A DNA stretch of 50,989 nucleotides, from positions 1 through 50,989 of the forward strand of contig NZ_CAKZMJ010000089.1 in assembly GCF_937128415.1 (NCBI RefSeq). Direction: 5' to 3'. Position 1 is the stretch's first letter; every line of letters starts with the position of its first letter. The DNA comes from an uncultured Caldilinea sp. (GTDB lineage: Bacteria > Chloroflexota > Anaerolineae > Caldilineales > Caldilineaceae). The notes beneath the pieces were generated by a model. It saw only the letters and a list, made by a program, of their open reading frames with translations, did no database searches and was not told where the DNA came from. Positions 27,772 to 48,503 of the stretch are shown in pieces. Made by a program: the position numbers and the translations under genes.

Positions 27772-28709
27772 CGCTGCCGTTTGCGCCCACCCTGGTGATC
27801 AGAGAACTGACGTCGGAAGACGTCGAGCGTGCGCTTGACCTGCTTCACCCTGCGTTGTCAGGCTCCATTTACACTCGGCCTATGACGCCCGCCGAAGCCG
27901 CCGACCAACTTCTGAACGAAGCGCCGCCGACCCTTCTGCCGGTGCGCTGGCGCAGTCACGCCGTTTTCATTGCACTGCGCGTTGGGGAGATGGTGGGCTT
28001 GCTCGATGCAGCCGTCGGCCTGGACAGTGAAAGCCAGGAGCGCCCTGATTACCAGCCGCTCGGGCTGCTGCGCTTTTTGGCGCTGCCCGCTGATGAAACC
28101 CTGCGCGACGAAGTGGGGCGTCGTCTGCTCGTCGCCGCCTATGCCTACTGGCGAAGCCATGGAGTCGCCGCAATCAAGGCGTATCACCCCAGCACCGGCT
28201 ATCCCTCCTGGCAAGGAGGGTTTGGGCTGCTGCCGTCCGACTGGACGGACCAGGTGCGACTGTTGACCGCCGAAGATTTTCGATATACGGACCGCTTTTA
28301 CTGTTTTTTCTGCACCCTTCGCCAGGAGCTTTTGGAAGAGGGCGTCCCGCAATCAGGTCTGACGTTGGTCTTTCGAGGAACCTCCGCGGACCGACGCTAT
28401 CAGGTCTTCTTTCGACGCACCGAGTTGATCGGCGAGGCGCGCGTCGTCCGGTGCACCGTCGAGGTGGAGGGACGTTCGCTACAAGTTGCGCATCTTGTGC
28501 ACTGGGAGGTCGATCCTCCCTGGCGCAATCACCATATCGGTCGCTGGATGTTGCGCAGAATTCTCAATGACGCCGTCCACCAATCGCTCGATCAAGCGAT
28601 CGTCTTTGTGCGTATCCACCAGGCCGCCGCCATCAACCTGTTGGCGCAGCATGGTTTTGTCGAACATCCCTACCGCGGCTACGTATTGACGAAAACATTG
28701 CAGGCGTAG
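27768..28709 (+). CDS. Tandem GNAT-type acyltransferase
   Basis: 313 residues, in four-base overlap with the PH-like gene. Two GNAT-like halves can be traced. The first (residues 1-165) has LVIRELTSEDVERALDLLHP and LGLLRFLALPADETLRDEVG. The second (about 190-313) has VAHLVHWEVDPPWRNHHIGR followed by WMLRRIL, where RNHHIGRWML is the acetyl-CoA pyrophosphate loop (R/Q-x-x-G-x-G/A, here RNHHIGR with the last Gly replaced), and ends with AAAINLLAQHGFVEHPYRGY. The enzyme would acetylate an amine, in this setting possibly an amino-sugar or a protein. The substrate is unknown. The next gene starts three bases after its stop. Confidence 0.7.
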   Translation: MTLPFAPTLVIRELTSEDVERALDLLHPALSGSIYTRPMTPAEAADQLLNEAPPTLLPVRWRSHAVFIALRVGEMVGLLDAAVGLDSESQERPDYQPLGLLRFLALPADETLRDEVGRRLLVAAYAYWRSHGVAAIKAYHPSTGYPSWQGGFGLLPSDWTDQVRLLTAEDFRYTDRFYCFFCTLRQELLEEGVPQSGLTLVFRGTSADRRYQVFFRRTELIGEARVVRCTVEVEGRSLQVAHLVHWEVDPPWRNHHIGRWMLRRILNDAVHQSLDQAIVFVRIHQAAAINLLAQHGFVEHPYRGYVLTKTLQA

Positions 28710-28712
28710 ACG

Positions 28713-29862
<1,150 letters not shown>

Positions 29863-29888
<26 letters not shown>

Positions 29889-32130
29889 CTTGCCAGATGT
29901 TCCAACCCCTGCTTTCCCCTTGCGGGCGGCTCGACGGCATTTGCCACTCCTCATCGTTCTGCTCATCTACAGCGCCTGCGCCGTACAGATCGCCTTTCGG
30001 TTGCCCGCCTTCGCCAGCCCCAACGAGGCGCTGCACTACGAACATCTCGTCTTGATCCGCAAGACAGGGCGCCTGCCGGACTTACACAGCTCAACGCGCG
30101 CCGATGAGCGTCATCAGCCGCCCCTGTACTACGCGCTGGCTGCTTTGTTCAGCTGGCCTTTTCCCGATCCTCCGCTCGACACAGAGCTGCCGCCCAACCC
30201 CCACTTTCTGGCGACGCGTATCGGGAACCTCAATCCCATCGTTCCGATGACGCCTTCCGAATTGCCTGCGTTGTACGCGGCGCGATTGGCGTCCACTGCG
30301 CTGGGGTTGCTGGGGCTGGTCGGGATGTACATCGGCGCCCGGCGCATCCTGCCCGACGCATACGCGCTGCTCATCGTCAGCCTGACGGCGTTTCAGCCCA
30401 TGGTTCTATTTCTAAGCGGAACCGTCAACAACGACTTGGCCGCAACCGCCTTTTCCGCCCTTGTGGTCACCTGGAGCGTAGTCCTGACGCTCCAGGACGC
30501 CCCGCCTCGCTCGTTTGCGGCGATCGGCGTGTTGCTGGGGCTTGCAATGCTTTCGAAGGCGAACACCGTTTTCTTGCTGCTGTTGATTCCTCTCTCCGCC
30601 TTTTTTCTCTGGATGAAAACGCGCCGGTGGCGAAAGCCGATCCTGGCTGCAACGTGGTCCGTCGCCGGCTTTGCGCCGTTGTGGGGGCTGTGGCTGGCGG
30701 CCAACGCCTTGCGCGGGGAGGATGTGTTCGGCGTCTCGCGCAGCGTGCCCATCCAGGCCATTCTCACTGCGCCGCTCACCGACCTGCTTCTTCTCCCGCC
30801 CCATCTGGAGGTGATCTTTCGCACCTTTTGGTTCGACTGGAGCATCGGAGGCGTCGGTTTTGCGCCCGGCTGGCTCTATACGCTTTCGGCGGCCGGCGTC
30901 GTGGCAGGTTTCGCCGGCTGGCTCTTCTATCGTCGCAACGCAACGATATCGACATGGACGCCTGCGCTGCCGGTGATGCACGCAATCTGGGCTGCTGCGC
31001 TGGTGGGCGTCTACCTGCTGACGCGCACACTGGCGATCCGTCCCCTGGGCGGCGTCATTCCAGAGGGCCGACTGCTGCTGCCGATCGTTCCAAGCCTGGC
31101 CTGGTTGACGGCTTGCGGCTGGCTCTGCTGGTGGAGCGCGCGCCGGCGACAGTCCGTCGCCCTCCTCAGCGCGCTGGCTCCGGCGCTGCTCGGCGTTGCC
31201 TTTGCGTTCTTCTGGCTTCCCGACCACTATCCGCAGGCGCAACGGCTGACCCATTCAGCGGTCGCCGCCCTCAACCGCTTCGAGGAGCCGCTCCTCTACG
31301 GCGACGCCATCGCCCTGCACGGCGTCGAGAGCCAGCCTCTGTATCACGGCAAAATCGCCGAGGTCACGCTGTACTGGGAGGCGCTGCGCCGGGTTGAGCG
31401 AAACTACACCGTCTCTCTTCAGTTGTTGATCCCAACCTCTCCTTCCTGGACGGTGAGCGATCAACAACACAGTTATCCTGGAGCGGGGCTTTCGCCGACG
31501 CAACGCTGGCGGGCGGGGGATTGGTATGCCGACCGTTACCGGCTGTTGCCCGCCGCAGATTTGAACGGCCCCACGCGTGCGCTGCTCGGCGTCTGGTTGC
31601 TGGAGAACGTCGGTGAGAATGAGGCTCCGCTGACGGTCCTGCGCGCCGGTCAAATTTACGATCCGCCGATCGCATCCGAAGTCGTGATTCGCCCGCAGGC
31701 GCCTCTACAGCCTCCCGCCGAACATTTGCTGGCCGAGCCTGTCCGGTTCGGAGACGTCGCTGCGCTGATCGGGGTCGAATGGCTGCCCGCCGCGTCAGCG
31801 CAAAGCGAGATCGCCGGCGTGGTCCTCTGGTGGCAGGCGCTCGACGCAATGGCAACCGACTACACGATCTTTGTCCACGCGACGGACGCGAACGCTGCGC
31901 TGCTTGCGCAAAACGACGGCCCTCCGAATTTTGGGCTTAGCCCGACCCGGCTCTGGGCGCCAGGGGATGTGATTCGAGATGAGCGTCTCTTCGCAGAGCC
32001 GCTCGCATCGGCCCGCAACCTCCTGGTTGGTCTCTACGATCCGCACAGCCTGACGCGTCTACCGGCCTATGTTGAGGGCGCCAGGTTGCCCGGGGATGCG
32101 GCCAGCTTCACCACGCCAGGCTCGCCGTAG
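29863..32130 (+). CDS. DUF2142/GT39-like membrane protein with two C-terminal beta-sandwich repeats
   Basis: 755 residues from ATG 29863, chosen because GGAGAG lies nine bases upstream; it overlaps the preceding gene by 26 bases. ASPNEALHYEHLVLIRKTG (Asn replaces the usual Asp of PDE) and HQPPLYYALAALF follow the first helix, as in DUF2142. About ten helices run to around residue 460. The remainder has two related segments: AEVTLYWEALRRVERNYTVS with LSPTQRWRAGDWYADRY, and IAGVVLWWQALDAMATDYTI with LSPTRLWAPGDVIRDERL and LLVGLYDP. These look like extracytoplasmic beta-sandwiches and recur in the two genes downstream. Likely a sugar transferase acting on the outer face of the membrane; acceptor unknown. 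Confidence 0.65.
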
Positions 32131-32210
32131 ACGTCGATGGAGCAGCGCAGACATCTTCGTTCCGGTGAAGCGTGAAATTTTCGGCAGCCACGGTTTCGAT
32201 GTAAGCTCAT

Positions 32211-36541
<4,331 letters not shown>

Positions 36542-36551
36542 CAAGTTCCCT

Positions 36552-37355
<804 letters not shown>

Positions 37356-37399
37356 CCAGTATACTCCTAAAAAATGACCAGAGCTCACTTGAGCACCTC

Positions 37400-39862
<2,463 letters not shown>

Positions 39863-39925
39863 TGGTTGCTCCTCTCCATCATGCAAGGTGGCAGTGAATG
39901 GATAATTTTTAATTGTGAAACACAA

Positions 39926-39956
39926 CCTTCCAGAAAGTCTGGAACTTTCTGGAAGG
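39926..39956 (-). promoter_or_regulatory. 13-bp perfect hairpin in the leader of the Lon-type gene
   Basis: CCTTCCAGAAAGT (39926-39938) and ACTTTCTGGAAGG (39944-39956) are exact reverse complements around a five-base loop. On the minus strand the hairpin is followed by TTGTGTTTCAC, a mixed T-rich run. It lies between the metallophosphoesterase stop and the protease start, downstream of the candidate promoter at 39986-39994. It may be a terminator, an attenuator, or an operator. Confidence 0.6.
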
Positions 39957-39985
39957 CGCCCAGCTGTATCTCTTTGCTCGTTATT

Positions 39986-39994
39986 ATTATATCA
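39986..39994 (-). promoter_or_regulatory. Extended -10 promoter TGA-TATAAT for the Lon-type gene
   Basis: On the minus strand this reads TGATATAAT, a perfect extended -10 identical to that before 19618. The -35 is poor (ACTGTC at 17 bases). Transcription would start near 39979 and give a leader of about 115 bases containing the hairpin at 39926-39956. Confidence 0.5.
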
Positions 39995-40001
39995 CTATCG
40001 A

Positions 40002-40927
40002 TCAAACCGACAGTGCAAATCGATAGTCCCACCAGTCGGGCTCTCCTTCGCGCCAGTGCTGACCGTCGCCGCTGCGGGCGGAGATGGCGCAAATCTCGGG
40101 AAGCGGAAGGCGTTGAAGCTGAAGGCGCGCCTCTGCGTCCCGAAGCGAGAGCAGCATCCACGCCACCGGGTATTCGATGGTTCCAGGCAACGTTGCAAAA
40201 ACGCAACGGCGACCTGAATGCAAAGCATATTCCTGAATATTCAGACGATGCGCGTGTCCCTGAAAAACGGCGCGTACGCGCTTCGAGCGGCCAATGAGAC
40301 TCAACACGTCTTGCGCATTGTGCACGCCGTAATAGTCTTTCCAGCTCTTCCGATGGTTCCAGGGCAACAGCACCTGATGCGTGAAGAGCAGCGCCGGTCG
40401 GCTGTCAGATGAAAACAGTAGCTCCTCAAGACGTCTTAGCTCCCTCTGGGAGACCATGCCATAGACCGGGTCGCCGTCCGGGGCGCTTTGAATCTGCTCC
40501 GGCGAGTGCCCCATGGTGTTGAGCAAAATAAGCTGCGCCTGCGGCAGATCGATCGTTTTGCCGAGACCTTCCTGATATTGCCATAAGCCGTAAAATTCGC
40601 GAAGATCGCCCTTGCCTGGATAGAGATCATGGTTGCCGGGCAAGGCGACGACGGGGACGTCGAGTTCATGGAGACGCCGGTGAACGTAGCGCATCGCCTG
40701 CTCATATTCCTCGCCCGGCATCTTATAACCTCCGCCGCCGCAGACAAGATCGCCCAGGTGCACAACCAGATCGAGTTGCGCTGCGCGCAAAGCGTCCAAC
40801 AAGGCGTTCAAAATTTGCTCCGACCAGGGTTGAAGTTGTACGGCCCCTTCAGAAGTGACATATGGCGTGTCGCGTTGCCAGTAATGAGTGTCGGTGACGA
40901 GTCCAATCTTTACTTCTGCGCCATTGC

Positions 40928-40931
<4 letters not shown>
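40002..40931 (-). CDS. Calcineurin-like metallophosphoesterase
   Basis: 309 residues. All metal-binding motifs are present in order: TDTH (Asp14, His16), HLGDLV (Asp61), PGNHDLY (Asn100, His101), FTHQ (His185) and QGHAHRLN (His226, His228). This is the two-metal phosphoesterase fold. No signal peptide is seen, so it is probably cytoplasmic. It overlaps the solute-binding protein gene by four bases. The substrate may be a nucleotide, a phospholipid or a phosphosugar; the local extracytoplasmic sugar genes do not decide it. The Lon gene's promoter begins just after its stop codon. Confidence 0.88.
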
Positions 40932-41769
<838 letters not shown>

Positions 41770-41773
<4 letters not shown>

Positions 41774-42882
41774 GGGGCGAATGCGCGCAGATATTGTTGC
41801 ACCTCCCGATAAATAGGTTTTGGTTCAAAATCGGTGCGCACGAAGGTGAAATAATCTTGATAGGAATTTTGATCCCAGGGAAATCGAAAGACCCAAAAAC
41901 AGAGCGCCTCCAGCCAGGGCCACTCTTCTTGCGCGATCTCATAGGCGCGCAATGTGTATGCGATCCGCTCCCCGGGTCGAACCGCGCGCGTCCAGCGCGG
42001 ATGGTCGTTCCAGCCCCCTTCTGTGATCATGACCGGTTTCTCGCCGTCGCCATTTTCGACCATGATGGCGCGCAACAGCTCGGTGCGGCGGAAATTGACC
42101 ACCTCCGGATGAGGTGGGCTGTCTGGATCGAAGTGCCACCCATAGGCGTGAACCGCCAGAATATCGAAATAGTCCCTGGCGCCGGCGTCATACATCGCCT
42201 GCAAGAAAAACAGGTCGTTGACGCCGAACTCGCTGCCCGGCGGCGCCAGCGTGGGCGCCAGCGCGCCTCCCAACACCTGAACTTCCGGGGCCACTGCTTT
42301 GATCATCGGGTAGACGGTGCGCAACAATTGCGTGTATTTTACCGCATCCGGCGCAGCATAGCCCCACTCCAGCGCCAGGTTTGGCTCGTTCCAGAGAATG
42401 ACATGCTCGATGTCGCCGCGATAGCGCTCAACGAACTTCGCAGCAAAGTTCCCGAAATCGACGAAATGCTCTTCATCCAGATAGAGCGGCGTCGTGTCTT
42501 TCGGTCGCGCCCATTCCGGCACAAACCCCAGCCTGGCGATGATGCGCAGCCCTTGCTGACGCGCGTGTCTCACCACCATATCGGCGTGCGCCCAGTGGTA
42601 GCGGCCGCGTTCACTTTCAATGTAGGCCCAGGGAAAATACTCGACGATCCAGGGAGCGCCCATTTCGCGCACCATCTCGAACGTGCGTTTGATCTTCCAC
42701 TCTTCTACTTCGTCGGTCAGCCGTGTATGAACGCCTGCTTTGGGGTTGACGGTTTGCACCGTCTGTGGGGGGCCGATCGCCACGCGTGCGGCGCGTTGTT
42801 GCATCCAAAACAGACCGGTTGCAAACGTCAGGAAGATGGCGAATGCAACCCACAGAAGCCAGTGCTTACGAAAATCGACCAC
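41770..42882 (-). CDS. Membrane-anchored glycoside hydrolase of clan A type (GH5/GH39-like)
   Basis: 370 residues from GTG 42882, which fits a leaderless transcript. An N-terminal membrane helix (about residues 8-26) anchors the protein outside. The TIM-barrel features are in order: EYFPWAYIESERGRYHW, HVILWNEPNLALEW with the acid/base Glu at 166, DILAVHAYGW, and VMITEGGWND with the nucleophile Glu at 288. These are the clan GH-A positions (beta-4 NEP and beta-7 Glu). The strong layout supports hydrolysis of a beta-linked polysaccharide, but the exact family and substrate are not clear. First gene of the minus-strand group. Confidence 0.82.
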
Positions 42883-42888
42883 ATGTCG

Positions 42889-42917
42889 ATAATAATCGGA
42901 TGAGATAGTTTTGTCTA
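42889..42917 (-). promoter_or_regulatory. Promoter TAGACA-17-TATTAT with leaderless GTG start
   Basis: On the minus strand TAGACA (42917-42912), 17 bases, then TATTAT (42894-42889). The expected start site, about seven bases on, falls at 42882, the GTG of the glycosidase gene. No ribosome binding site precedes that codon. Confidence 0.6.
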
Positions 42918-43007
42918 ATCAACCCTATATCTTTTTGACTCCTATATGAGGCGCCCACCTCCCTTAGATTTTCCGGGTGTGCTGTGAGATCGTGGTTACT
43001 CTCATTA

Positions 43008-43018
43008 TATGATATGAT
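43008..43018 (+). promoter_or_regulatory. Candidate -10 boxes TATGAT of the ATPase/TOPRIM cassette
   Basis: Two overlapping TATGAT hexamers (43008-43013 and 43013-43018) in an AT-rich stretch lie just before the cassette. A start near 43025 would leave about five bases of leader before ATG 43030. No convincing -35 is seen. Confidence 0.4.
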
Positions 43019-43029
43019 ATGCTTTGCGT

Positions 43030-44166
43030 ATGTATGTCTGTCACGTCAAACTACGAAACTGGAAAAATTTCAAAGAAGCTGAGGCCGACCTCAGGCTGCG
43101 CACTTTTGTCATCGGACCAAACGCATCTGGCAAATCAAACTTGCTCGATGCCTTTCGGTTCCTGCGCGATGTGGCCACCGATGGACTAAGGAAAGCTGTC
43201 GATGACGAACGCGGCGGCGTTTCGATGATTCGTTGCCTGGCTGCCACGCGTTACAGTAACATAGATATCGAGATGCAACTGGCGGAGCGAGATCAACCGA
43301 TCTGGACATATCGCCTTTCGTTCAATCAGGACAACAACCGTCGCCCGGTGGTGCGTGAAGAAGTCGTAAAACGCCATGAGAAAGTCATTACTCAGCGCCC
43401 CAATGAGGCTGATGAGCGAGATCCTGAGTTATTAACCCAGACTGCACTGGAGCAGATTTCGGCAAATCAGGATTTTCGCGAAGTGGCTGTTTTCTTCAAG
43501 TCCATTTCATATCAGCATCTTTTGCCTCAGGTTGTGCGCGACCCGCGCAGTTTTTCGCCGCTTCCGATTCAGGACGACCCCTTTGGTCGCGACTTTTTAT
43601 TGCGCCTTTGGCGAACTCCATCGAAAACGCGCGACTCGCGACTACGCAAAATTGCCGAAGCGCTACGTCATGCCGTTCCTCAGCTTACGGATCTGAGCGT
43701 TGAAATGGATGACACCGGCGCGCCTCATCTTATTGGGAAATATTCTCATTGGCGGATTCATGCAGCCAAACAGAATGAAAGCCAATTCTCCGATGGCACA
43801 CTGCGTTTGCTTGGGTTGTTATGGACCATCTTTGAAGGGGATGGTCCTTTGTTACTAGAGGAGCCGGAAATTTCTCTACATCCCGAAGTGGTGCGTCAGT
43901 TGCCGGCCATTTTTCACCGTATTAACCGGAACCGCAAGACGCCGCGTCAAATTATTATTTCTACGCACTCCGAAGAGATTCTCCGCGATCCTGGCATCGC
44001 TCCAGAAGAAGTGCTCCGTTTGGAGCCAAGCGCCCAAGGCACGTTGCTACGTCATGCTGATGAAGCAGACCGTCAAGCGATGAGCGCAGGATTGACTGCA
44101 GCCGATGTCCTGATGCCGAAAACAGCGCCCGCCAACGCACATCAAATGGTGCTCGAATTTCCATGA
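43030..44166 (+). CDS. AAA_21/OLD-like ATPase, first gene of a putative defence cassette
   Basis: 378 residues from ATG 43030; an in-frame TTG lies at 43024. The N-terminal LRNWKNF then FVIGPNASGKSNLLDAFRFL places Walker A at residues 29-36, as in RecF/OLD-type ATPases. A signature-like FSDGTLRLLGLLW follows, then GPLLLEEPEISLHPEVVRQL (Walker B, about 273-285) and IISTHSEEIL (switch His). Between them is a coiled middle. The gene overlaps the TOPRIM-like gene by four bases. GC content is clearly lower than in neighbours. ABC-type ATPase plus TOPRIM partner is the arrangement of PARIS, AbiL and split OLD systems, in which the ATPase senses invasion. Confidence 0.8.
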   Translation: MYVCHVKLRNWKNFKEAEADLRLRTFVIGPNASGKSNLLDAFRFLRDVATDGLRKAVDDERGGVSMIRCLAATRYSNIDIEMQLAERDQPIWTYRLSFNQDNNRRPVVREEVVKRHEKVITQRPNEADERDPELLTQTALEQISANQDFREVAVFFKSISYQHLLPQVVRDPRSFSPLPIQDDPFGRDFLLRLWRTPSKTRDSRLRKIAEALRHAVPQLTDLSVEMDDTGAPHLIGKYSHWRIHAAKQNESQFSDGTLRLLGLLWTIFEGDGPLLLEEPEISLHPEVVRQLPAIFHRINRNRKTPRQIIISTHSEEILRDPGIAPEEVLRLEPSAQGTLLRHADEADRQAMSAGLTAADVLMPKTAPANAHQMVLEFP

Positions 44167-44759
44167 CTTTGGTGGTTGACATTTTAGTCGAAGGCTTATT
44201 AGATGAAACCGTCGCTCGTCGGTTAATCGAGCATTGTGGACACACACCAGGACACAGTTTTGGGAAGAAAGGCGTCAATTATCTTCGCTTAAAAGCTCAA
44301 GGGTTCGGGGTGAAAGCGCGCTATGGAAACCCAATTTTGATGTTAGTAGACTTCAAAGACACTGGTTTGGAGTGTCCGCCTGCGGTGGTGACAACTTGGC
44401 TTCCTCAACCTTGCACCAACCTGCTGCTCCGCGTCGTTGTCCCTATGATTGAAAGCTGGCTGCTGGCCGATCGGGAGGGATTAGCAGCCTTTCTCGGCGT
44501 TTCACCCACCTTGCTCCCAACGATGCCTGAAACTTTAATCAATCCTAAACAAGCGTTGGTAAATCTCGCCCGTAAATCGCCCCAGAAATCTGTGCGTGCA
44601 GCGTTGACGCCAGCCAAGGGTGTGTCTGCGCTCGTCGGACCAGAATATGTAGCGGCGCTGCAAAAGTTTGTCTTCCAAACATGGGATGTGGAACGGGCGA
44701 AATTGAGCGCTCCAAGTTTACAACGCGCTATTACACGACTTCAGGCGCTGCATAGATAA
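44163..44759 (+). CDS. DUF4276-like TOPRIM protein, second gene of a putative defence cassette
   Basis: 198 residues, overlapping the ATPase gene by four bases. VDILVEGLLDE (Glu10 in the usual TOPRIM place), ILMLVDFKDTG (Asp63, Asp66), then VVVPMIESWLLADREGLAAF with an invariant Glu97 and LPTMPETLINPKQAL match DUF4276 proteins. TOPRIM acidic residues bind metal and may cleave or nick nucleic acid. One 60-base line here (44281-44340) counts 28 G/C, against clear GC excess elsewhere, consistent with recent acquisition. Activity is inferred from the family; nuclease action is not shown. Confidence 0.75.
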   Translation: MTLVVDILVEGLLDETVARRLIEHCGHTPGHSFGKKGVNYLRLKAQGFGVKARYGNPILMLVDFKDTGLECPPAVVTTWLPQPCTNLLLRVVVPMIESWLLADREGLAAFLGVSPTLLPTMPETLINPKQALVNLARKSPQKSVRAALTPAKGVSALVGPEYVAALQKFVFQTWDVERAKLSAPSLQRAITRLQALHR

Positions 44760-44864
44760 ATTGTTTTTTGCTACGAGTGATGCCTTCATTGCAAACATAC
44801 ATTAAACACTGGCAATTTTTCTCAAGCATCGGCATAATTTTCAAACCATTTTCGAGACAGTTTG

Positions 44865-45632
44865 TCAAACAACCTTAGACGCATTCCACCTTTCACGTCC
44901 CTTGAAACGCTTAGAAACGCCCACGCTGACTACAAACATCGCGGCGGAGAGCGCCACCATTCGCCAGTCGAGGCCAGGCAGCTCACCGTTCAAGAAAAGA
45001 CGAGACAGGTCCTCCGGCGCAAGCGAAGCGCCCATCCACACAAAAGCGAGGGTGCCTGGAATCGAGCCGAGCGCCGTGGCCAGCAAAAAAGGCCCGTAGC
45101 GAATGCGCAAAAACCCGGCCAGATAGCTCACCAGGTCATAAGGAAGAAAGACGCAGCGCATGATCAACACCGTTTCAAAGCTGCTCTGGCGCATGCGCGA
45201 CGCATAGCGCTGCATCATCCCCTCCGTGGCGGCCTCGGTCAGGAGTTCCTGCCCCAAAGCGCGCCCGATAAAAAAGGCTACAGTCGCAGAAAGATTGGCG
45301 GCGATCACCGTCCAGAAGACGCCCCACAGCGGACCGAAGAGAAAGCCGCCTGCAAGCGTCAGCGCCACCGAAGAAAACAACGTCAACGGACGCAGGGCGT
45401 AAAGGAGAAGATACACCCATGGCGCCAACGGGCTGACCTGTCCCCACAGGACGACGCTCAGCGCCAATTCAGCAAGATTCAGATCGTTTGCGCGCATGAG
45501 AAAAAGCAACGCAGCCAGCGCGCCGCCCCAAATGGCTGCAACCGCCACTTTTCGTCGGTGCTTGACCCACCAAGAGGAACGCATCATCGCCTGGATTATC
45601 CAGGCTTTGCCTGTTTTGCGCTGTAAGGGCAC
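44865..45632 (-). CDS. TVP38/DedA-like (VTT domain) membrane protein
   Basis: 255 residues from GTG 45632, supported by GGAGGAG six bases upstream; the upstream gene's TAG stop directly abuts this GTG. About six helices are seen. LRPLTLFSSVALTLAGGFLF followed by GPLWGVFWTVIAANLSATVA and FFIGRALGQ is the core of VTT/SNARE-associated Golgi proteins. RCVFLPYDLVSYLAGFLRIR shows the second re-entrant part. Family members are thought to move lipids, including lipid-linked sugar carriers, between membrane leaflets, which would suit a glycan-rich genome; this is inference. The pairing with the large secreted protein is probably an operon. Confidence 0.82.
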   Translation of the reverse strand: MPLQRKTGKAWIIQAMMRSSWWVKHRRKVAVAAIWGGALAALLFLMRANDLNLAELALSVVLWGQVSPLAPWVYLLLYALRPLTLFSSVALTLAGGFLFGPLWGVFWTVIAANLSATVAFFIGRALGQELLTEAATEGMMQRYASRMRQSSFETVLIMRCVFLPYDLVSYLAGFLRIRYGPFLLATALGSIPGTLAFVWMGASLAPEDLSRLFLNGELPGLDWRMVALSAAMFVVSVGVSKRFKGRERWNASKVV

Positions 45633-48182
<2,550 letters not shown>

Positions 48183-48218
48183 CTTTTCCCCCTTTGCGCC
48201 AAAACACGGACTGCCTAT

Positions 48219-48247
48219 ATCGTATCGCCTTCCCGTCCCTTTGCCAA
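48219..48247 (-). promoter_or_regulatory. Promoter TTGGCA-17-TACGAT for the toroid/CBM9 gene
   Basis: On the minus strand TTGGCA (48247-48242), 17 bases, then TACGAT (48224-48219). The transcript would start near 48212 and have a leader of about 30 bases with GGGGGA before ATG 48182. Confidence 0.6.
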
Positions 48248-48458
48248 GCACGCATCTCTTTTCCAGGAGCGCAAACAGGGATGGTGGAGCAGTTGATTTC
48301 CTCTGAGGGCGGCTTCTCCGAGACGCTCGCTTTTGCCCCCGGCCCCTTGCTTCCCTTCCACTGCCCGCTCCGTAGACTCCCCCACAGAGCACATCCAACA
48401 ACTGACGTATCGTTTGAACGGGTGAAACCATGCCCCCTCACCGTTTACGCAGACCAGG

Positions 48459-48486
48459 TTGACGCAGACATCGTCATCCATATTGA
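48459..48486 (+). promoter_or_regulatory. Candidate promoter TTGACG-16-TATTGA for the flavin oxidoreductase
   Basis: TTGACG at 48459-48464 and TATTGA at 48481-48486 lie 16 bases apart in the divergent gap 48183-48503. The -10 is weak, and the start site would fall just before the ribosome binding site. The rest of this gap holds nothing else I recognise. Confidence 0.35.
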
Positions 48487-48503
48487 TTGGCGCGGAGCGT
48501 TTC

